Shown here: one piece after another, positions 52,703 through 63,342 of the stretch
Numbering within the stretch: position 1 is the first letter of the stretch
Layout of the letters: each line of letters opens with the position of its first letter
Source: Streptomyces cathayae
GTDB taxonomy: Bacteria > Actinomycetota > Actinomycetes > Streptomycetales > Streptomycetaceae
NCBI RefSeq assembly: GCF_029760955.1
Contig: NZ_CP121682.1
Coordinates: 6,583,501 to 6,647,500 of the forward strand
Direction: 5' to 3'
DNA: 64,000 nucleotides
Notes under the pieces: model-generated
What the model saw: only the letters and a program-made list of their open reading frames with translations
Database searches by the model: none
Told to the model about the DNA's origin: nothing
Translations under genes and position numbers: made by a program

Positions 52703-55700
52703 ATGGCAGGCTGGCAGTTCTGGGTGGACCGAGGCGGCACCTTCACCGACATCGTCGCGCGCCGCCCGGACGGGTCACTGCTCACCCGCAAACTCCTCTC
52801 GGACAACCCGGCCCTCGCGCCCTCCCGGCGTCGCCCCGGCGGGGCGGCCACCGCCACCGACGCGGCGGTCGCGGGCATCCGCGAACTGCTGGCCGGCTCC
52901 GGCGAACCCGTCGAATCCGTACGCATGGGTACCACGGTCGCCACCAACGCCCTCCTCGAGCGCACGGGCGAACGCACCCTCCTGGTCGTCACCCGCGGCT
53001 TCCGGGACGCCCTGCGCATCGCCTACCAGAACCGCCCCGCCCTCTTCGCCCGTCGCATCGAACTGCCCGAGCTGCTGTACGAACGGGTCCTCGAGGTGGA
53101 CGAACGCATCGCCGCCGACGGCACCGTCCTGCGGGCCCCGGACCTGGACTCCCTGAGCGGGCCGCTGCGCCGGGCCCACGCCGACGGCATCCGGGCCGTC
53201 GCCGTGGTCTGCCTGCACAGCCATCGCCACCCCGCCCACGAGCAGGCGATCGGGGAACTCGCCGCCCGTATCGGCTTCCCGCAGATCTCGCTGTCCAGCG
53301 AGGTCAGCCCTCTGATGCGACTCGTCCCGCGCGGGGACACGGCCGTCGTCGACGCCTACCTCTCGCCCGTGCTGCGCCGCTACGTGCAGCACGTGGCCGA
53401 CGAACTCGACGGGGTACGGCTGATGTTCATGCAGTCCAACGGAGGCCTCGCCGAAGCGGCGCAGTTCCGCGGCAAGGACGCCATCCTGTCCGGTCCGGCC
53501 GGCGGCATCGTCGGGATGGCCCGCATGTCGCAGCTCGCCGGCCACGACCGGGTCATCGGCTTCGACATGGGCGGAACCTCCACCGACGTCTCGCACTTCG
53601 CGGGGGAGTACGAACGCGTCTTCACCACCCGGATCTCCGGCGTACGGCTGCGCGCGCCCATGCTGGACATCCACACGGTCGCCGCCGGCGGCGGCTCGGT
53701 CCTCCACTTCGACGGCTCCCGCTACCGTGTGGGGCCCGACTCGGCGGGCGCCGACCCCGGCCCCGCCTGCTACCGGGCCGGCGGCCCGCTCGCCGTCACC
53801 GACGCCAACGTCATGCTCGGCCGCATCCAGCCCGACCACTTCCCGGCGGTCTTCGGCCCGAACGGCGACCAGCCCCTCGACACCGAACTCGTCCGGAACC
53901 GCTTCACCACCCTCGCGCGTGAGATCCGCGAACGGACCGGCGACGACCGCACCCCGGAACAGGTCGCCGAGGGCTATCTGCGGATCGCCGTCGCCAACAT
54001 CGCCGCCGCGGTGAAGCGGATCTCCGTCCAGAAGGGCCACGACATCACCCGCTACGCCCTCACCACCTTCGGCGGTGCGGGCGGACAGCACGCGTGCATG
54101 GTCGCCGACTCCCTCGGTATCCGCACCGTCCTCGTGCCACCCGCGGCCGGTGTCCTCTCCGCACTCGGCATCGGCCTCGCCGACACCACGGCCATGCGCG
54201 AACGCTCCACCGAAGCACCCCTGGAGCCCGCCGCGATGCCCGGCGTCCACCGGACCGCGGACGACCTCGAAGCGGCGGCCCGCGCCGAACTCCTCGCCGA
54301 GGACGTCCCCGAGGACCGGATCGAGGTCACCCGTCGCGCCCAACTCCGCTACGACGGCACCGACACCGCCCTCACCGTCGAACTGACCGACGCCGACACC
54401 ATGCGCAGCGCCTTCGAAGAACGTCATCGCGCCACGTACTCCTTCACGCTCGACCGCCCGATCGTCGTGGAGTCCCTCTCCGTCGAAGCCACCGGCATCA
54501 CCGACCCCCCCGATCTCTCCACCCTCGCCCCCTACCGGGGCCGCCCCGCCACCGCGCGACCCGTCCGCCTCCACACCGGCGGCACCTGGCGCGACGTCCC
54601 CCTCCACCGCCGGGAGGACCTTCCTCCCGGCGAGACCGTCTCCGGCCCGGCGATCGTCACCGAGGCCGGCTCCACGACCGTCGTCGACGAAGGCTGGCGG
54701 GCCTCGCCGACCGAGCACGGGCATCTGGTCATGGAACGCGTCGCGGTGACGCAGAGTTCCGACCTGGACACGGAAGTGGACCCGGTTCTGCTCGAGGTCT
54801 TCAACAACCTCTTCATGTCCATCGCCGAACAGATGGGCGCCCGCCTCGAGTCCACCGCCCAGTCCGTCAACATCAAGGAGCGCCTGGACTTCTCCTGCGC
54901 CCTCTTCGACCCGGACGGGAACCTGGTGGCCAACGCCCCCCACATCCCCGTCCACCTGGGATCGATGGGCACCGGCGTCAAGGAGGTCATCCGGCGGCGC
55001 GGTGCCACCATGCGCCCGGGCGACACCTACGCCGTGAACGACCCGTACCACGGCGGCACTCATCTCCCCGACGTCACCGTGATCACCCCGGTCTTCGACA
55101 CCGCGCCCCCCGCCACCGTGGACGGTGACCCCACGGAGGGCGACCGGAGGGTCCTCTTCCACGTCGCCTCGCGAGGCCATCACGCAGAGATCGGTGGCAT
55201 CGCCCCGGGTTCCATGCCCGCCGACAGCCGCACCATCGACGAGGAGGGCGTCCTCTTCGACAACTGGCTCCTCGCCGAGAACGGCCGGTTCCGCGAGCGG
55301 GAGACACTCGGCCTCCTGACCGGAGCGCGGTATCCCTCCCGCAACCCGCAGACCAACCTCGCCGACCTGCGCGCCCAGATCGCCGCCAACCGGAAGGGCG
55401 TCGACGAGGTCGGCCGCATGATCGAGAACTTCGGCCTCGACGTGGTCCAGGCGTACATGCGGCACGTCCAGGACAACGCCGAGGACGCGGTACGGCGCGT
55501 CATCGACGCCCTCGACGACGGCGAGTACACCTACGAAACCGACTCGGGCGCCGCCATCCGCGTGAGCGTGCGCGTCGACCGAGAGAACCGCTCCGCGACC
55601 ATCGACTTCACCGGCACCACGGCACAGCTCCCCACCAACTTCAACGCACCCTTCTCCGTCGTCAACGCGGCCGTCCTCTACGTCTTCCGGACCCTGGTCG

Positions 55701-56389
55701 CCGACGACATCCCGCTCAACGACGGCTGCCTGCGCCCGCTGCGCATCATCGTGCCGCCCGGCTCCATGCTGGCGCCCCGGCCCCCGGCAGCCGTCGTCGC
55801 GGGCAACGTGGAGACCTCCCAGAGCATCACCGGTGCCCTCTACGCGGCGCTCGGCATCCAGGCCGAGGGCTCCGGCACCATGAACAACGTCACCTTCGGC
55901 AATGCCCGCCACCAGTACTACGAGACCGTCGCCTCCGGCTCGGGCGCCGGAGAGGGCTTCCCCGGAGCGTCCGTCGTGCAGACCCACATGACCAACTCGC
56001 GGCTCACCGACCCCGAGGTCCTGGAGTGGCGGCTGCCCGTCCGCCTCGAGGAGTTCGCCGTGCGCGCGGGCAGCGGCGGCGAGGGACGGTGGCGCGGCGG
56101 GGACGGAGCGGTCCGCCGCATCCGGTTCCTGGAACCCATGACCGTCTCCACGCTGTCCCAGCACCGCAGGGTCCCTCCGTACGGCATGGCGGGCGGTGCG
56201 CCCGGTGCGCCCGGTGCCAACCGGGTCGACCACGCGGACGGCAGCGTCACCGAACTCGGCGGAAGCGACTCGGCGGACGTCCGCGCCGGCGACGTACTCG
56301 TCATCGAAACCCCCGGCGGCGGAGGATACGGTCCACCGCCCGACCCCCACCGAGCAGGAGAGAAGAACGATGATCTTCGGGCGTTCTGA
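52703..56389 (+). CDS. 5-oxoprolinase, fused HyuA-HyuB type
   Basis: A 1,228-residue protein combining the two hydantoinase/oxoprolinase halves, as in eukaryotic OPLAH. HyuA covers about 1-680, with [15 protein letters not shown] at the start and [11 protein letters not shown] (about 286) as ATP-binding loops. HyuB runs from about 692 ([24 protein letters not shown]), with [19 protein letters not shown] and PGGGGYG at the end. The reaction is ATP-driven opening of 5-oxoproline to glutamate, or a related lactam. It starts 24 bases after cvnC and overlaps cvnD by 20 bases, so it is a true member of the conservon transcript. The exact substrate is inferred. Confidence 0.9.
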   Translation: MAGWQFWVDRGGTFTDIVARRPDGSLLTRKLLSDNPALAPSRRRPGGAATATDAAVAGIRELLAGSGEPVESVRMGTTVATNALLERTGERTLLVVTRGFRDALRIAYQNRPALFARRIELPELLYERVLEVDERIAADGTVLRAPDLDSLSGPLRRAHADGIRAVAVVCLHSHRHPAHEQAIGELAARIGFPQISLSSEVSPLMRLVPRGDTAVVDAYLSPVLRRYVQHVADELDGVRLMFMQSNGGLAEAAQFRGKDAILSGPAGGIVGMARMSQLAGHDRVIGFDMGGTSTDVSHFAGEYERVFTTRISGVRLRAPMLDIHTVAAGGGSVLHFDGSRYRVGPDSAGADPGPACYRAGGPLAVTDANVMLGRIQPDHFPAVFGPNGDQPLDTELVRNRFTTLAREIRERTGDDRTPEQVAEGYLRIAVANIAAAVKRISVQKGHDITRYALTTFGGAGGQHACMVADSLGIRTVLVPPAAGVLSALGIGLADTTAMRERSTEAPLEPAAMPGVHRTADDLEAAARAELLAEDVPEDRIEVTRRAQLRYDGTDTALTVELTDADTMRSAFEERHRATYSFTLDRPIVVESLSVEATGITDPPDLSTLAPYRGRPATARPVRLHTGGTWRDVPLHRREDLPPGETVSGPAIVTEAGSTTVVDEGWRASPTEHGHLVMERVAVTQSSDLDTEVDPVLLEVFNNLFMSIAEQMGARLESTAQSVNIKERLDFSCALFDPDGNLVANAPHIPVHLGSMGTGVKEVIRRRGATMRPGDTYAVNDPYHGGTHLPDVTVITPVFDTAPPATVDGDPTEGDRRVLFHVASRGHHAEIGGIAPGSMPADSRTIDEEGVLFDNWLLAENGRFRERETLGLLTGARYPSRNPQTNLADLRAQIAANRKGVDEVGRMIENFGLDVVQAYMRHVQDNAEDAVRRVIDALDDGEYTYETDSGAAIRVSVRVDRENRSATIDFTGTTAQLPTNFNAPFSVVNAAVLYVFRTLVADDIPLNDGCLRPLRIIVPPGSMLAPRPPAAVVAGNVETSQSITGALYAALGIQAEGSGTMNNVTFGNARHQYYETVASGSGAGEGFPGASVVQTHMTNSRLTDPEVLEWRLPVRLEEFAVRAGSGGEGRWRGGDGAVRRIRFLEPMTVSTLSQHRRVPPYGMAGGAPGAPGANRVDHADGSVTELGGSDSADVRAGDVLVIETPGGGGYGPPPDPHRAGEKNDDLRAF

Positions 56390-56975
56390 GCGCGGCAAAC
56401 CCCCGGTCGAGCCCGTCACGCTCAAGATCCTGGTGGCCGGTGGCTTCGGCGTGGGCAAGACCACGCTCGTCGGAGCGGTCAGCGAGATCAGGCCGCTGCG
56501 CACCGAGGAACTGCTCACCGAGGCGGGACGCCCGGTCGACGACCTCAGTGGTGTGGAGGCGAAGAACACCACCACCGTGGCCATGGACTTCGGCCGCATC
56601 ACGCTCCGCGAGGATCTGGTGCTGTACCTCTTCGGGACTCCCGGCCAGGAGCGGTTCTGGTTCATGTGGGACGAGCTGGCCGAGGGTGCCCTCGGGGCTG
56701 TGGTGCTCGCCGACACCCGGCGGCTGGAGGACTGCTTCGCGGCCGTCGACTACTTCGAGCGGCGCTCCATACCGTTCCTCGTCGGCGTCAACTGCTTCGA
56801 GGGAGCCCCGCGTCACCCGGTCGAGGACGTCCGACGGGCCCTCGACCTCGACGCGCACGTACCGCTCGTGATGGGCGACGCCCGGGACCGCGAGTCGGTC
56901 AAGGAAGTGCTCATCGGTGTCGTCCAGCACGCCATGGCACAGGCGGCCCAGCGCCGCCGGACCGTCACCGTCTGA
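56370..56975 (+). CDS. cvnD: Conservon small GTPase
   Basis: A 201-residue Ras-like GTPase. P-loop [20 protein letters not shown] lies near residue 21-40, switch II-like [19 protein letters not shown] follows, then [13 protein letters not shown]. The base-recognition NKxD is replaced by VGVNCFEG, as usual in this family. GGAGAG precedes the ATG, which lies inside the 3' end of the oxoprolinase gene, so translation is probably coupled. It is the output component of the conservon and follows oxoprolinase, not cvnC directly. Confidence 0.93.
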   Translation: MIFGRSERGKPPVEPVTLKILVAGGFGVGKTTLVGAVSEIRPLRTEELLTEAGRPVDDLSGVEAKNTTTVAMDFGRITLREDLVLYLFGTPGQERFWFMWDELAEGALGAVVLADTRRLEDCFAAVDYFERRSIPFLVGVNCFEGAPRHPVEDVRRALDLDAHVPLVMGDARDRESVKEVLIGVVQHAMAQAAQRRRTVTV

Positions 56976-57091
56976 AGCGCACCCGGACGTGTCCCGTACC
57001 TCCCGCACACAGGGGGGGGGACAACGGGCCGACGGGCTGCTCCTCGAGACACTCCGAAGACACCCCCGCCGTGATCGGCTACAGTCCGCCC

Positions 57092-57634
57092 GTGCCCAGA
57101 AACCGAACCCCCGGCCCGGACCTCGCCCCCGTGCCGGACTCCCACTGTTCGAGCTGCGGCACGTCCTTCGGCGCGGGCGTCTCCGGCTGGCCCCGGCGCT
57201 GCCCGGCATGCGGTGCCGTCGCCTATCGCAACCCGCTGCCGGTCGCGGTCGCCCTCCAGCCCGTGTACGACGCGAAGGGCACCGCCCTGGTCGTCATCAC
57301 CCGCTCCATCGCCCCCGCGCGCGGAGGCACGGCCCTGCCCGGCGGGTACATCGACGACCGGGAGGACTGGCGCCAGGCCGTCGTACGCGAACTCCGTGAG
57401 GAGACCGGCATCGACGCGACGAGCCGGGAGGTGCGGCTCGCGGACGCCATGAGTGCGCCCGACGGACACCTCCTGCTGTTCGGTCTTCTCCCGGAACGTC
57501 CCGCGGAAGGCCTGCCGGCCTTCGCCGCCACGGACGAGACGGAAGGCCGGCACCTGCTGCGCCGCGCGGAGGAGCTCGCCTTCCCGCTGCACACGCGGGC
57601 CGCGCGGGCCTGGTTCGAGGGCCGGTACATCTGA
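57092..57634 (+). CDS. Zinc-ribbon Nudix hydrolase
   Basis: A 180-residue protein. The N-terminal zinc ribbon has CSSC and CPAC (about 17-38), as in NADH pyrophosphatases. The Nudix box is GGYIDDREDWRQAVVREL followed by REETGI, fitting G-x5-E-x7-REUxEExGU. TACAGT lies 6 bases before the GTG at 57092, with no ribosome site, which suggests a leaderless start; a GTG at 57071 is less likely. Substrate could be NADH, ADP-ribose or another nucleoside diphosphate. Confidence 0.85.
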   Translation: MPRNRTPGPDLAPVPDSHCSSCGTSFGAGVSGWPRRCPACGAVAYRNPLPVAVALQPVYDAKGTALVVITRSIAPARGGTALPGGYIDDREDWRQAVVRELREETGIDATSREVRLADAMSAPDGHLLLFGLLPERPAEGLPAFAATDETEGRHLLRRAEELAFPLHTRAARAWFEGRYI

Positions 57635-57656
57635 CGTCGGCCCGCCCCGGCACGGC

Positions 57657-60017
57657 TCAGCGCGGCCCGAGCCCGCGCACCCGCACCGGGTAGGGCGACT
57701 CGCGGGCGCCGCCCTTCCCCTCCCGCTCGACGACGATCCGGGCTCCCGCCCAGCGGACGCCGTACCGCTCGATCTCCGGCTCCTCCCAGCCGTCGCCGAC
57801 ATCCGCGACGACCGTCCCGCCCCCGGTCCGCCCCCGCACGGGCGCCCACACCTCCAGCTCCAGCCCCCCGTCCTGCCCGCGCACGGGAATCACGGCGCCC
57901 GCACGGGCGAACACCGGAATGCGGTCCAGGGGCGCGTCGACCAGCACCTGGGCGGGCCCGTCGTACGCCCGTCCCGTAGCCGACTCGTACCAACGCCCGC
58001 CGGGCAGCCGCACCGTACGCCGTTCCACCCCCGGCACCAGCACCGGTGCCACCAGCAGACAGTCACCGAGCAGGAAGGTGTCCCCGCAGTCGCGCAACGC
58101 GCGCTCCTCCGGCGCCGACCACCACAGCGGCCGCACACAGGGAGCCCCGGTGTGCCGGGCCAGATGGGCCAGCGTCACGAAGTACGGTTGCAGCCGGCGA
58201 CGCCCGACGAGGGCCGCGCGCGCGTGCCGCACCACCTCGGCACCGAACTCCCACGGCTCCCTGTTCCCCGCCCCCGCGTGCGTGCGGAACAGCGGCAGAT
58301 GGGCACCCAGCTGGAGCCACCGCAGATACAGCTCTGCGGACGCGTCCCCGTCGACCCCGCCGACGTCCGGCCCCGCATACGGGACACCGCACAACCCGAG
58401 CCCCATCACCAGGGCGAGGGAGGCCCGCAGCCCGGGCCAGCCTGTGGCCACCTCCCCCGACCACGTCCCTCCGTAGCGCTGCATCCCGGCCCACCCCGAA
58501 CGCGAGAACACGAACGGCCGCTCCTGCGGCACCAGCGTCCGCAGCCCCTCGTAGGCCGCCCTGGCCATGCACAGCGCGTACACGTTGTGCGCCTCACGAT
58601 GATCGCCGCCCCGCCCGTCCAGGGCGTGCCGTGCCGAACGGGGAAGCGTCGGCTCCCCGAACGCGGTGAACGACGTCGGCTCGTTCAGGTCGTGCCAGAA
58701 ACCCGCGAAACCCTGCTCCAGCCGCTCCGTGTACAGACCGCCCCACCACCGGCGCACGCGCGCGTGGGTGAAGTCCGGGAACACCACGTCTCCGGACCAG
58801 GAGACGCCCTGAACGACCTCTCCCGAGGCGCCCCGCACGAACGCCTCCTGCGCCGCACCCGAGTCGTGCACGGCGTCGCCGCCCTCGGCGGCGACCGCCG
58901 GGCCGATGGCCGACACCAGCCGGATCCCGTCCCGCCGCAGCTCGTCGGCGAGCGCCGGCAGCCTCGGGAACCGCTCCCGGTCGACGGTGAACACCCGGTG
59001 CGCGTCGTGGTGGTCGACGCCCAGATGGACGGCGTCGAGCGGCAACCCGTGCTCCCGGTAGCGGGCGACGGTCCGCCGCACCTCCTGCTCGCCGCCCCGG
59101 CCCCACCGCGCGTGATGGTGGCCGAGCGCCCACGCGGGCGGCAGCGCGGGCGCACCGGTCAGCGAACCCCAGGCGAGCAGCACCCGTGCGGGGGTGCCCA
59201 CCATCACCCAGCAGCGCAGCGGGCCCCCGTCCATCCGCAGCGTGCTCGTCCCGGTCCGGTCGTGCCCGGAGCCGGCGCCCTCCGCGCCCTCCCGCAGGGT
59301 CACCGTGCCGTCCCACGAACTGTCGTGGAACGCGAGATGCGTGCCCGCGTCGGCCACCACCAGCTGCACCGGCATCGTGATGGGGCGCGGATCGTCACCG
59401 GGCCCGACAGCGCGACCGGGGCCCGTGTTCCACAACCGGTAGGTGCCGTCCCGCAGCCCCGGCCCGAAAGCGCGCCCCCCGAGCCCGAAGAACCGGGCGT
59501 CCGCCCGCACCTCCGACCGCTGCATCCAGCGCGCGGTGCCCCCTCCTGTCGGCTCCCACCAGCGCGGCGGCAGATCACGCCGCAGCACCACGCCTCCCGG
59601 GGTGAGCACCTCCACCGAGCCGAGCCGTGAGACGGCGACCGTCACCCGCTCGGCGACCACACGCCAGCCGCCGTCCGTGTCAGGCTCCAGCACCGCCCGC
59701 GGATCCGGATCGGGACAGCGGCCGGCCAGCGCGTACGACGGCTCGGGAGCTGCCCCGTCCCAGCCGCAGAAGACGGCGCCGTTCACGGCGACGAGGATCC
59801 GCAGCTCGGAGCGGCTGAACCGGACGACACCGCCCCCGGGCCCGGGCTCCACCTCCCGCACCTGTCCGGGCGTCCGTGCGCGCTCCGTCCCCCGGGGCGG
59901 CAGCCCGGCGGCGTCGGCCCGTCGCCTGCGCCACGCCGCCCGTACGGTACGCAACCCCCGTGCCGCGCCCACCGAACCGACCGATCTCACCGAACGCACC
60001 AGGCCACGACCGTCCAT
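57657..60017 (-). CDS. Glycoside hydrolase family 31 (alpha-glucosidase-like)
   Basis: A 786-residue enzyme. An N-terminal GH31 beta domain (FFGLGGRAFGPGLRDGTYRLWN) is followed by the catalytic barrel with the nucleophile Asp in FAGFWHDLNEPTSF (about residue 440) and RPFVFSRSGWAGMQRYGGTWSGE. The C-terminal beta domains carry GDCLLVAPVL. The ATG at 60017 follows AGGGTGAG; an in-frame GTG at 60026 is an alternative. No signal peptide, so it is probably cytoplasmic. The first 60 residues are basic and unusual. A PHO-box-like element lies 40 bases upstream. Confidence 0.9.
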   Translation of the reverse strand: MDGRGLVRSVRSVGSVGAARGLRTVRAAWRRRRADAAGLPPRGTERARTPGQVREVEPGPGGGVVRFSRSELRILVAVNGAVFCGWDGAAPEPSYALAGRCPDPDPRAVLEPDTDGGWRVVAERVTVAVSRLGSVEVLTPGGVVLRRDLPPRWWEPTGGGTARWMQRSEVRADARFFGLGGRAFGPGLRDGTYRLWNTGPGRAVGPGDDPRPITMPVQLVVADAGTHLAFHDSSWDGTVTLREGAEGAGSGHDRTGTSTLRMDGGPLRCWVMVGTPARVLLAWGSLTGAPALPPAWALGHHHARWGRGGEQEVRRTVARYREHGLPLDAVHLGVDHHDAHRVFTVDRERFPRLPALADELRRDGIRLVSAIGPAVAAEGGDAVHDSGAAQEAFVRGASGEVVQGVSWSGDVVFPDFTHARVRRWWGGLYTERLEQGFAGFWHDLNEPTSFTAFGEPTLPRSARHALDGRGGDHREAHNVYALCMARAAYEGLRTLVPQERPFVFSRSGWAGMQRYGGTWSGEVATGWPGLRASLALVMGLGLCGVPYAGPDVGGVDGDASAELYLRWLQLGAHLPLFRTHAGAGNREPWEFGAEVVRHARAALVGRRRLQPYFVTLAHLARHTGAPCVRPLWWSAPEERALRDCGDTFLLGDCLLVAPVLVPGVERRTVRLPGGRWYESATGRAYDGPAQVLVDAPLDRIPVFARAGAVIPVRGQDGGLELEVWAPVRGRTGGGTVVADVGDGWEEPEIERYGVRWAGARIVVEREGKGGARESPYPVRVRGLGPR

Positions 60018-60057
60018 GGTGCTCACCCTGCCATTGCGTGCACGTCACACGGGTGTC

Positions 60058-60079
60058 GTTCAACTGCCGTTCACCCATG
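60058..60079. promoter_or_regulatory. PHO-box-like pair of 11-bp direct repeats
   Basis: GTTCAACTGCC (60058-60068) and GTTCACCCATG (60069-60079) are adjacent 11-mers. They match the Streptomyces PhoP direct-repeat-unit consensus G(G/T)TCAYYYR(G/C)G at 9 and 10 of 11 positions. They lie 41 bases upstream of the GH31 start (minus) and 150 bases upstream of the acetoacetyl-CoA synthetase start (plus). Confidence 0.45.
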
Positions 60080-60228
60080 ATCGGGTCACATCTTCACGAC
60101 ACGGGTCGCGGGGGCGCACCCTGGTTCCGAAGACGATCACATGGCATCGTTCCTGTCAGCCGCGTCACGCGCACACCCCAGCCCGTGCGCGCAGGACGCA
60201 CACGACGCGCACAGTCCGGGAGCCGACC

Positions 60229-62205
60229 ATGTCGACCGAGAACCCCCAGCCGCTCTGGCAGCCTGATCCACAGCGCATCGCCCGGGCCAGGATCACCACG
60301 TTCCAGGCATGGGCCGCCGAGCGGCACGGTGCCCCCGCCGAGGGCGGTTACGCGGCACTGCACCGCTGGTCCGTGGACGAGCCGGAAACCTTCTGGAAGG
60401 CCGTCACGGAGTGGTTCGACGTCCGCTTCTCGACCCCCTACGCACGCGTGCTGGGCGACCGCTCGATGCCCGGCGCCCAGTGGTTCCCCGGTGCCACCCT
60501 CAACTACGCCGAACACGCCCTCCGCGCGGCGGCCGCCCGCGCGGACGAGCCGGCGCTCCTGCACGTCGACGAGACCCATGACCCCAGGCCCGTCACCTGG
60601 GCCGAGCTGCGCCGCCGGGTCGGCTCCCTCGCCGCCGAGCTGCGCGCCCTGGGCGTACGTCCCGGAGACCGCGTCAGCGGCTACCTCCCCAACATCCCGC
60701 AGGCCGTCGTCGCCTTCCTGGCCACCGCGGCGGTGGGCGGCGTGTGGACCTCCTGCGCACCCGATTTCGGCGCCCGCAGCGTGCTCGACCGTTTCCAGCA
60801 GGTCGAACCGGTCGTCCTGTTCACCGTCGACGGATACCGCTACGGCGGAAAGGAGCACGACCGCCGCGACGTCGTCGCCGAACTCCGCCGTGAACTGCCC
60901 ACCCTGCGTGCGGTCGTGCACATCCCCCTGCTCGGGACCGACGCCCCCGACGGAGCGCTGGACTGGTCGGCCCTGACCTCCGCGGACACCGAACCGGTCT
61001 TCGAGCAGGTGCCTTTCGAGCATCCGTTGTGGGTGCTCTACTCGTCCGGTACCACCGGACTGCCGAAGGCGATCGTCCAGTCCCAGGGCGGCATCCTGGT
61101 CGAACACCTCAAGCAGCTCGGACTGCACTGCGACCTGGGTCCGGAGGACCGTTTCTTCTGGTACACGTCGACCGGCTGGATGATGTGGAACTTCCTCGTC
61201 TCCGGCCTCCTCACCGGAACGACGATCGTCCTGTACGACGGCAGTCCCGGCTACCCGGACACGGGCGCCCAGTGGCGGATCGCCGAACGCACCGGCGCCA
61301 CCTTCTACGGCACCTCCGCCGCGTACGTCATGGCCTGCCGCAAGGCCGACGTGCACCCCGCCCGCGACTTCGACCTCTCCGCGGTGCAGTGCGTCGCCAC
61401 CACCGGCTCCCCCCTGCCGCCCGACGGCTTCCGCTGGCTGCACGACGAGTTCGCCGAGAGCGGGGCCGACCTGTGGATCGCCTCCGTCAGCGGCGGTACG
61501 GACGTCTGCTCCTGCTTCGCGGGAGCCGTACCCACCCTCCCCGTGTACATCGGCGAGCTGCAGGCACCCGGTCTGGGCACCGACCTGCAGTCCTGGGACC
61601 CGAGCGGCACACCCCTGACCGACGAGGTCGGCGAACTCGTGGTCACCCACCCGATGCCGTCCATGCCGATCCACTTCTGGAACGACCCCGACGGCAGCCG
61701 CTACCACGACAGTTACTTCGACACCTACCCCGGCGTGTGGCGGCACGGCGACTGGATCACCCTCACCTCGCGCGGTTCCGTCGTCATCCACGGCCGCTCC
61801 GACTCCACGCTCAACCGCCAGGGCGTCCGCATGGGATCGGCGGACATCTACGAGGCCGTCGAACGTCTTCCTCAGATCAAGGAATCCCTCGTCATCGGCG
61901 TCGAACAGCCCGACGGCGGCTACTGGATGCCCCTGTTCGTGCACCTGACACCGGGCACCGTGCTCGACGAGGACCTGAAGGGACTCATCCGGCGGACCAT
62001 CCGTGAGCAACTGTCGCCACGCCACGTCCCGGACGAGATCATCGAGGTCCCCGGGGTGCCGCACACCCTGACCGGCAAGCGCATCGAGGTCCCGGTCAAA
62101 CGCCTCCTCCAGGGCACGCCGCTGGAGAAGGCGGTCAACCCGGGGTCCGTCGACGACCTGGCCCTGCTCACGTTCTACGAGGACCTGGCCCGCCGACGCA
62201 CCTGA
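60229..62205 (+). CDS. aacS: Acetoacetyl-CoA synthetase
   Basis: Activates acetoacetate to acetoacetyl-CoA through an AMP intermediate. The 658-residue protein has the usual N-terminal extension (MSTENPQPLWQPDPQRIARARITTF), the A3 loop LYSSGTTGLPKAIVQ (about 268), FWYTSTGWMMWNFLVSGLL, and the C-terminal subdomain with RQGVRMGSADIYEAVERLPQIKESLVIG. The catalytic lysine in TLTGKRIEVPVKRL is residue 617, the position reported as acetylated in S. lividans AacS. GGGAG precedes the ATG. It is divergent from the GH31 gene. Confidence 0.93.
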   Translation: MSTENPQPLWQPDPQRIARARITTFQAWAAERHGAPAEGGYAALHRWSVDEPETFWKAVTEWFDVRFSTPYARVLGDRSMPGAQWFPGATLNYAEHALRAAAARADEPALLHVDETHDPRPVTWAELRRRVGSLAAELRALGVRPGDRVSGYLPNIPQAVVAFLATAAVGGVWTSCAPDFGARSVLDRFQQVEPVVLFTVDGYRYGGKEHDRRDVVAELRRELPTLRAVVHIPLLGTDAPDGALDWSALTSADTEPVFEQVPFEHPLWVLYSSGTTGLPKAIVQSQGGILVEHLKQLGLHCDLGPEDRFFWYTSTGWMMWNFLVSGLLTGTTIVLYDGSPGYPDTGAQWRIAERTGATFYGTSAAYVMACRKADVHPARDFDLSAVQCVATTGSPLPPDGFRWLHDEFAESGADLWIASVSGGTDVCSCFAGAVPTLPVYIGELQAPGLGTDLQSWDPSGTPLTDEVGELVVTHPMPSMPIHFWNDPDGSRYHDSYFDTYPGVWRHGDWITLTSRGSVVIHGRSDSTLNRQGVRMGSADIYEAVERLPQIKESLVIGVEQPDGGYWMPLFVHLTPGTVLDEDLKGLIRRTIREQLSPRHVPDEIIEVPGVPHTLTGKRIEVPVKRLLQGTPLEKAVNPGSVDDLALLTFYEDLARRRT

Positions 62206-62222
62206 CCCTCCCCGGACGAGGA

Positions 62223-62242
62223 CCGGCCGGTCACCCGGCCGG
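62223..62242 (+). terminator. Hairpin after aacS
   Basis: CCGGCCGG, loop TCAC and CCGGCCGG form an 8-bp stem 18 bases after the stop codon. Confidence 0.55.
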
Positions 62243-62331
62243 CCCGTCGCCACCCACCGTCACCGCCGTACGCCGCTGTCAGTGCTCCCGGTTACTGTGA
62301 GTGAGTACTGATCGACTGTGCAGGGGGAGAC

Positions 62332-63222
62332 ATGACGTACACCGACCACCGAACCGTCCGACGTGTCCTGCGCCGGGAAATCGCGGGCACCATCGGGGTG
62401 CTGACGGACGAGCACGACTTCCGTGCCATGCGGCACTACCGAAGCTTCGTCTTCGACGACCACGCCGTGTACCTCGAACAGATGGAGGCCGTCCTCAGGA
62501 CACGTGCCCTGCAGGGCGACCACACGACACTGGCCCTCTTCGACCCCGAGGAGTACGCGGCATTCTGCGCGCGCTCGGGCCTCGACCCCGACCGCCGCAC
62601 CAGCCGCACCCGCTTCACCGCCGAACTCGCGGCCACCGGACCCACCGTCCCCTACGAGGGACAGCCGTTGGCCGACCTCCTGCCCGCCCTCGTCGACGAG
62701 GCGGTCCGCCGGGCGACCTGGGAGTACGCGACCACCCTCCTCGCCCGCCTCGGCGCCTGCGCCTCGTGTGGTGAGGACCTGGGCCGCGAGGCCTTCGCCC
62801 GCGCCTCCCAGCTGATCGTCCGCATCCTCGACACCGCGGGACCCGGCAACCGGCACCTCGTCTGCAGTGTCTCCGGACCGCCCCAGACCTTGGTCGCCGT
62901 CCTGCACGCCGACGACAACGACGGACATATGGAGCTGGACGACGCCGAGCTCCTCGAATTCACCACGGTGCTGGCAGTCGGCCTCGCCACCGGCAGCCCG
63001 GGCGGACTCGTCATGCGGACCACCGCACCAGGCACCGCCGACCGCATCCACGGCTGGCGGCTGCGCGCCCACGGCCTCGAACCCCTCACCGCGGGAGAGG
63101 TCTTCGACGCCTACTGCACCGACGTGGAATCCGGAGACCTCATCTCACCCGAGTCCAACGTCGACTACTGCGAGCCGCCCGACCTCGCGGACGGGAGCCC
63201 GGGCCCGACCCACCGCCACTGA
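62332..63222 (+). CDS. Soluble protein of unknown function
   Basis: A 296-residue protein beginning MTYTDHRTVRRVLRREIAGTIGVLTDEHDFRAMRHYRSFVFDDH. It is acidic, lacks signal or membrane segments and contains a CASC pair (about 144-147) that might bind metal. AGGGGGAG precedes the ATG. I do not recognise the family. It is the last gene before a terminator shared with ptsI. Confidence 0.7.
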   Translation: MTYTDHRTVRRVLRREIAGTIGVLTDEHDFRAMRHYRSFVFDDHAVYLEQMEAVLRTRALQGDHTTLALFDPEEYAAFCARSGLDPDRRTSRTRFTAELAATGPTVPYEGQPLADLLPALVDEAVRRATWEYATTLLARLGACASCGEDLGREAFARASQLIVRILDTAGPGNRHLVCSVSGPPQTLVAVLHADDNDGHMELDDAELLEFTTVLAVGLATGSPGGLVMRTTAPGTADRIHGWRLRAHGLEPLTAGEVFDAYCTDVESGDLISPESNVDYCEPPDLADGSPGPTHRH

Positions 63223-63271
63223 ACACGAACGGAAAACGCAAAAGGGGATCGGAGGATCGGAGGGAAGGAAA

Positions 63272-63300
63272 AGGGGCGCCCCAGCACCTGGAGCGCCCCT
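63272..63300. terminator. Bidirectional hairpin before ptsI
   Basis: AGGGGCGC (63272-63279) pairs with GCGCCCCT (63293-63300), and CCAG pairs with CTGG inside, with one mismatch. It lies between convergent stop codons after a purine-rich run (63231-63275). Confidence 0.8.
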
Positions 63301-63342
63301 CACGAAGAGCGGGCCGGCCGATCTACCTGCCTGCCCGGCCGG

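Noticed and set aside
52775..56716. Open frame of 1,313 codons antisense to the oxoprolinase
   Set aside because: Same codon-bias shadow effect. The product is a Gly/Val/Asp-rich sequence with no family motif, and the plus-strand protein has clear HyuA and HyuB motifs.
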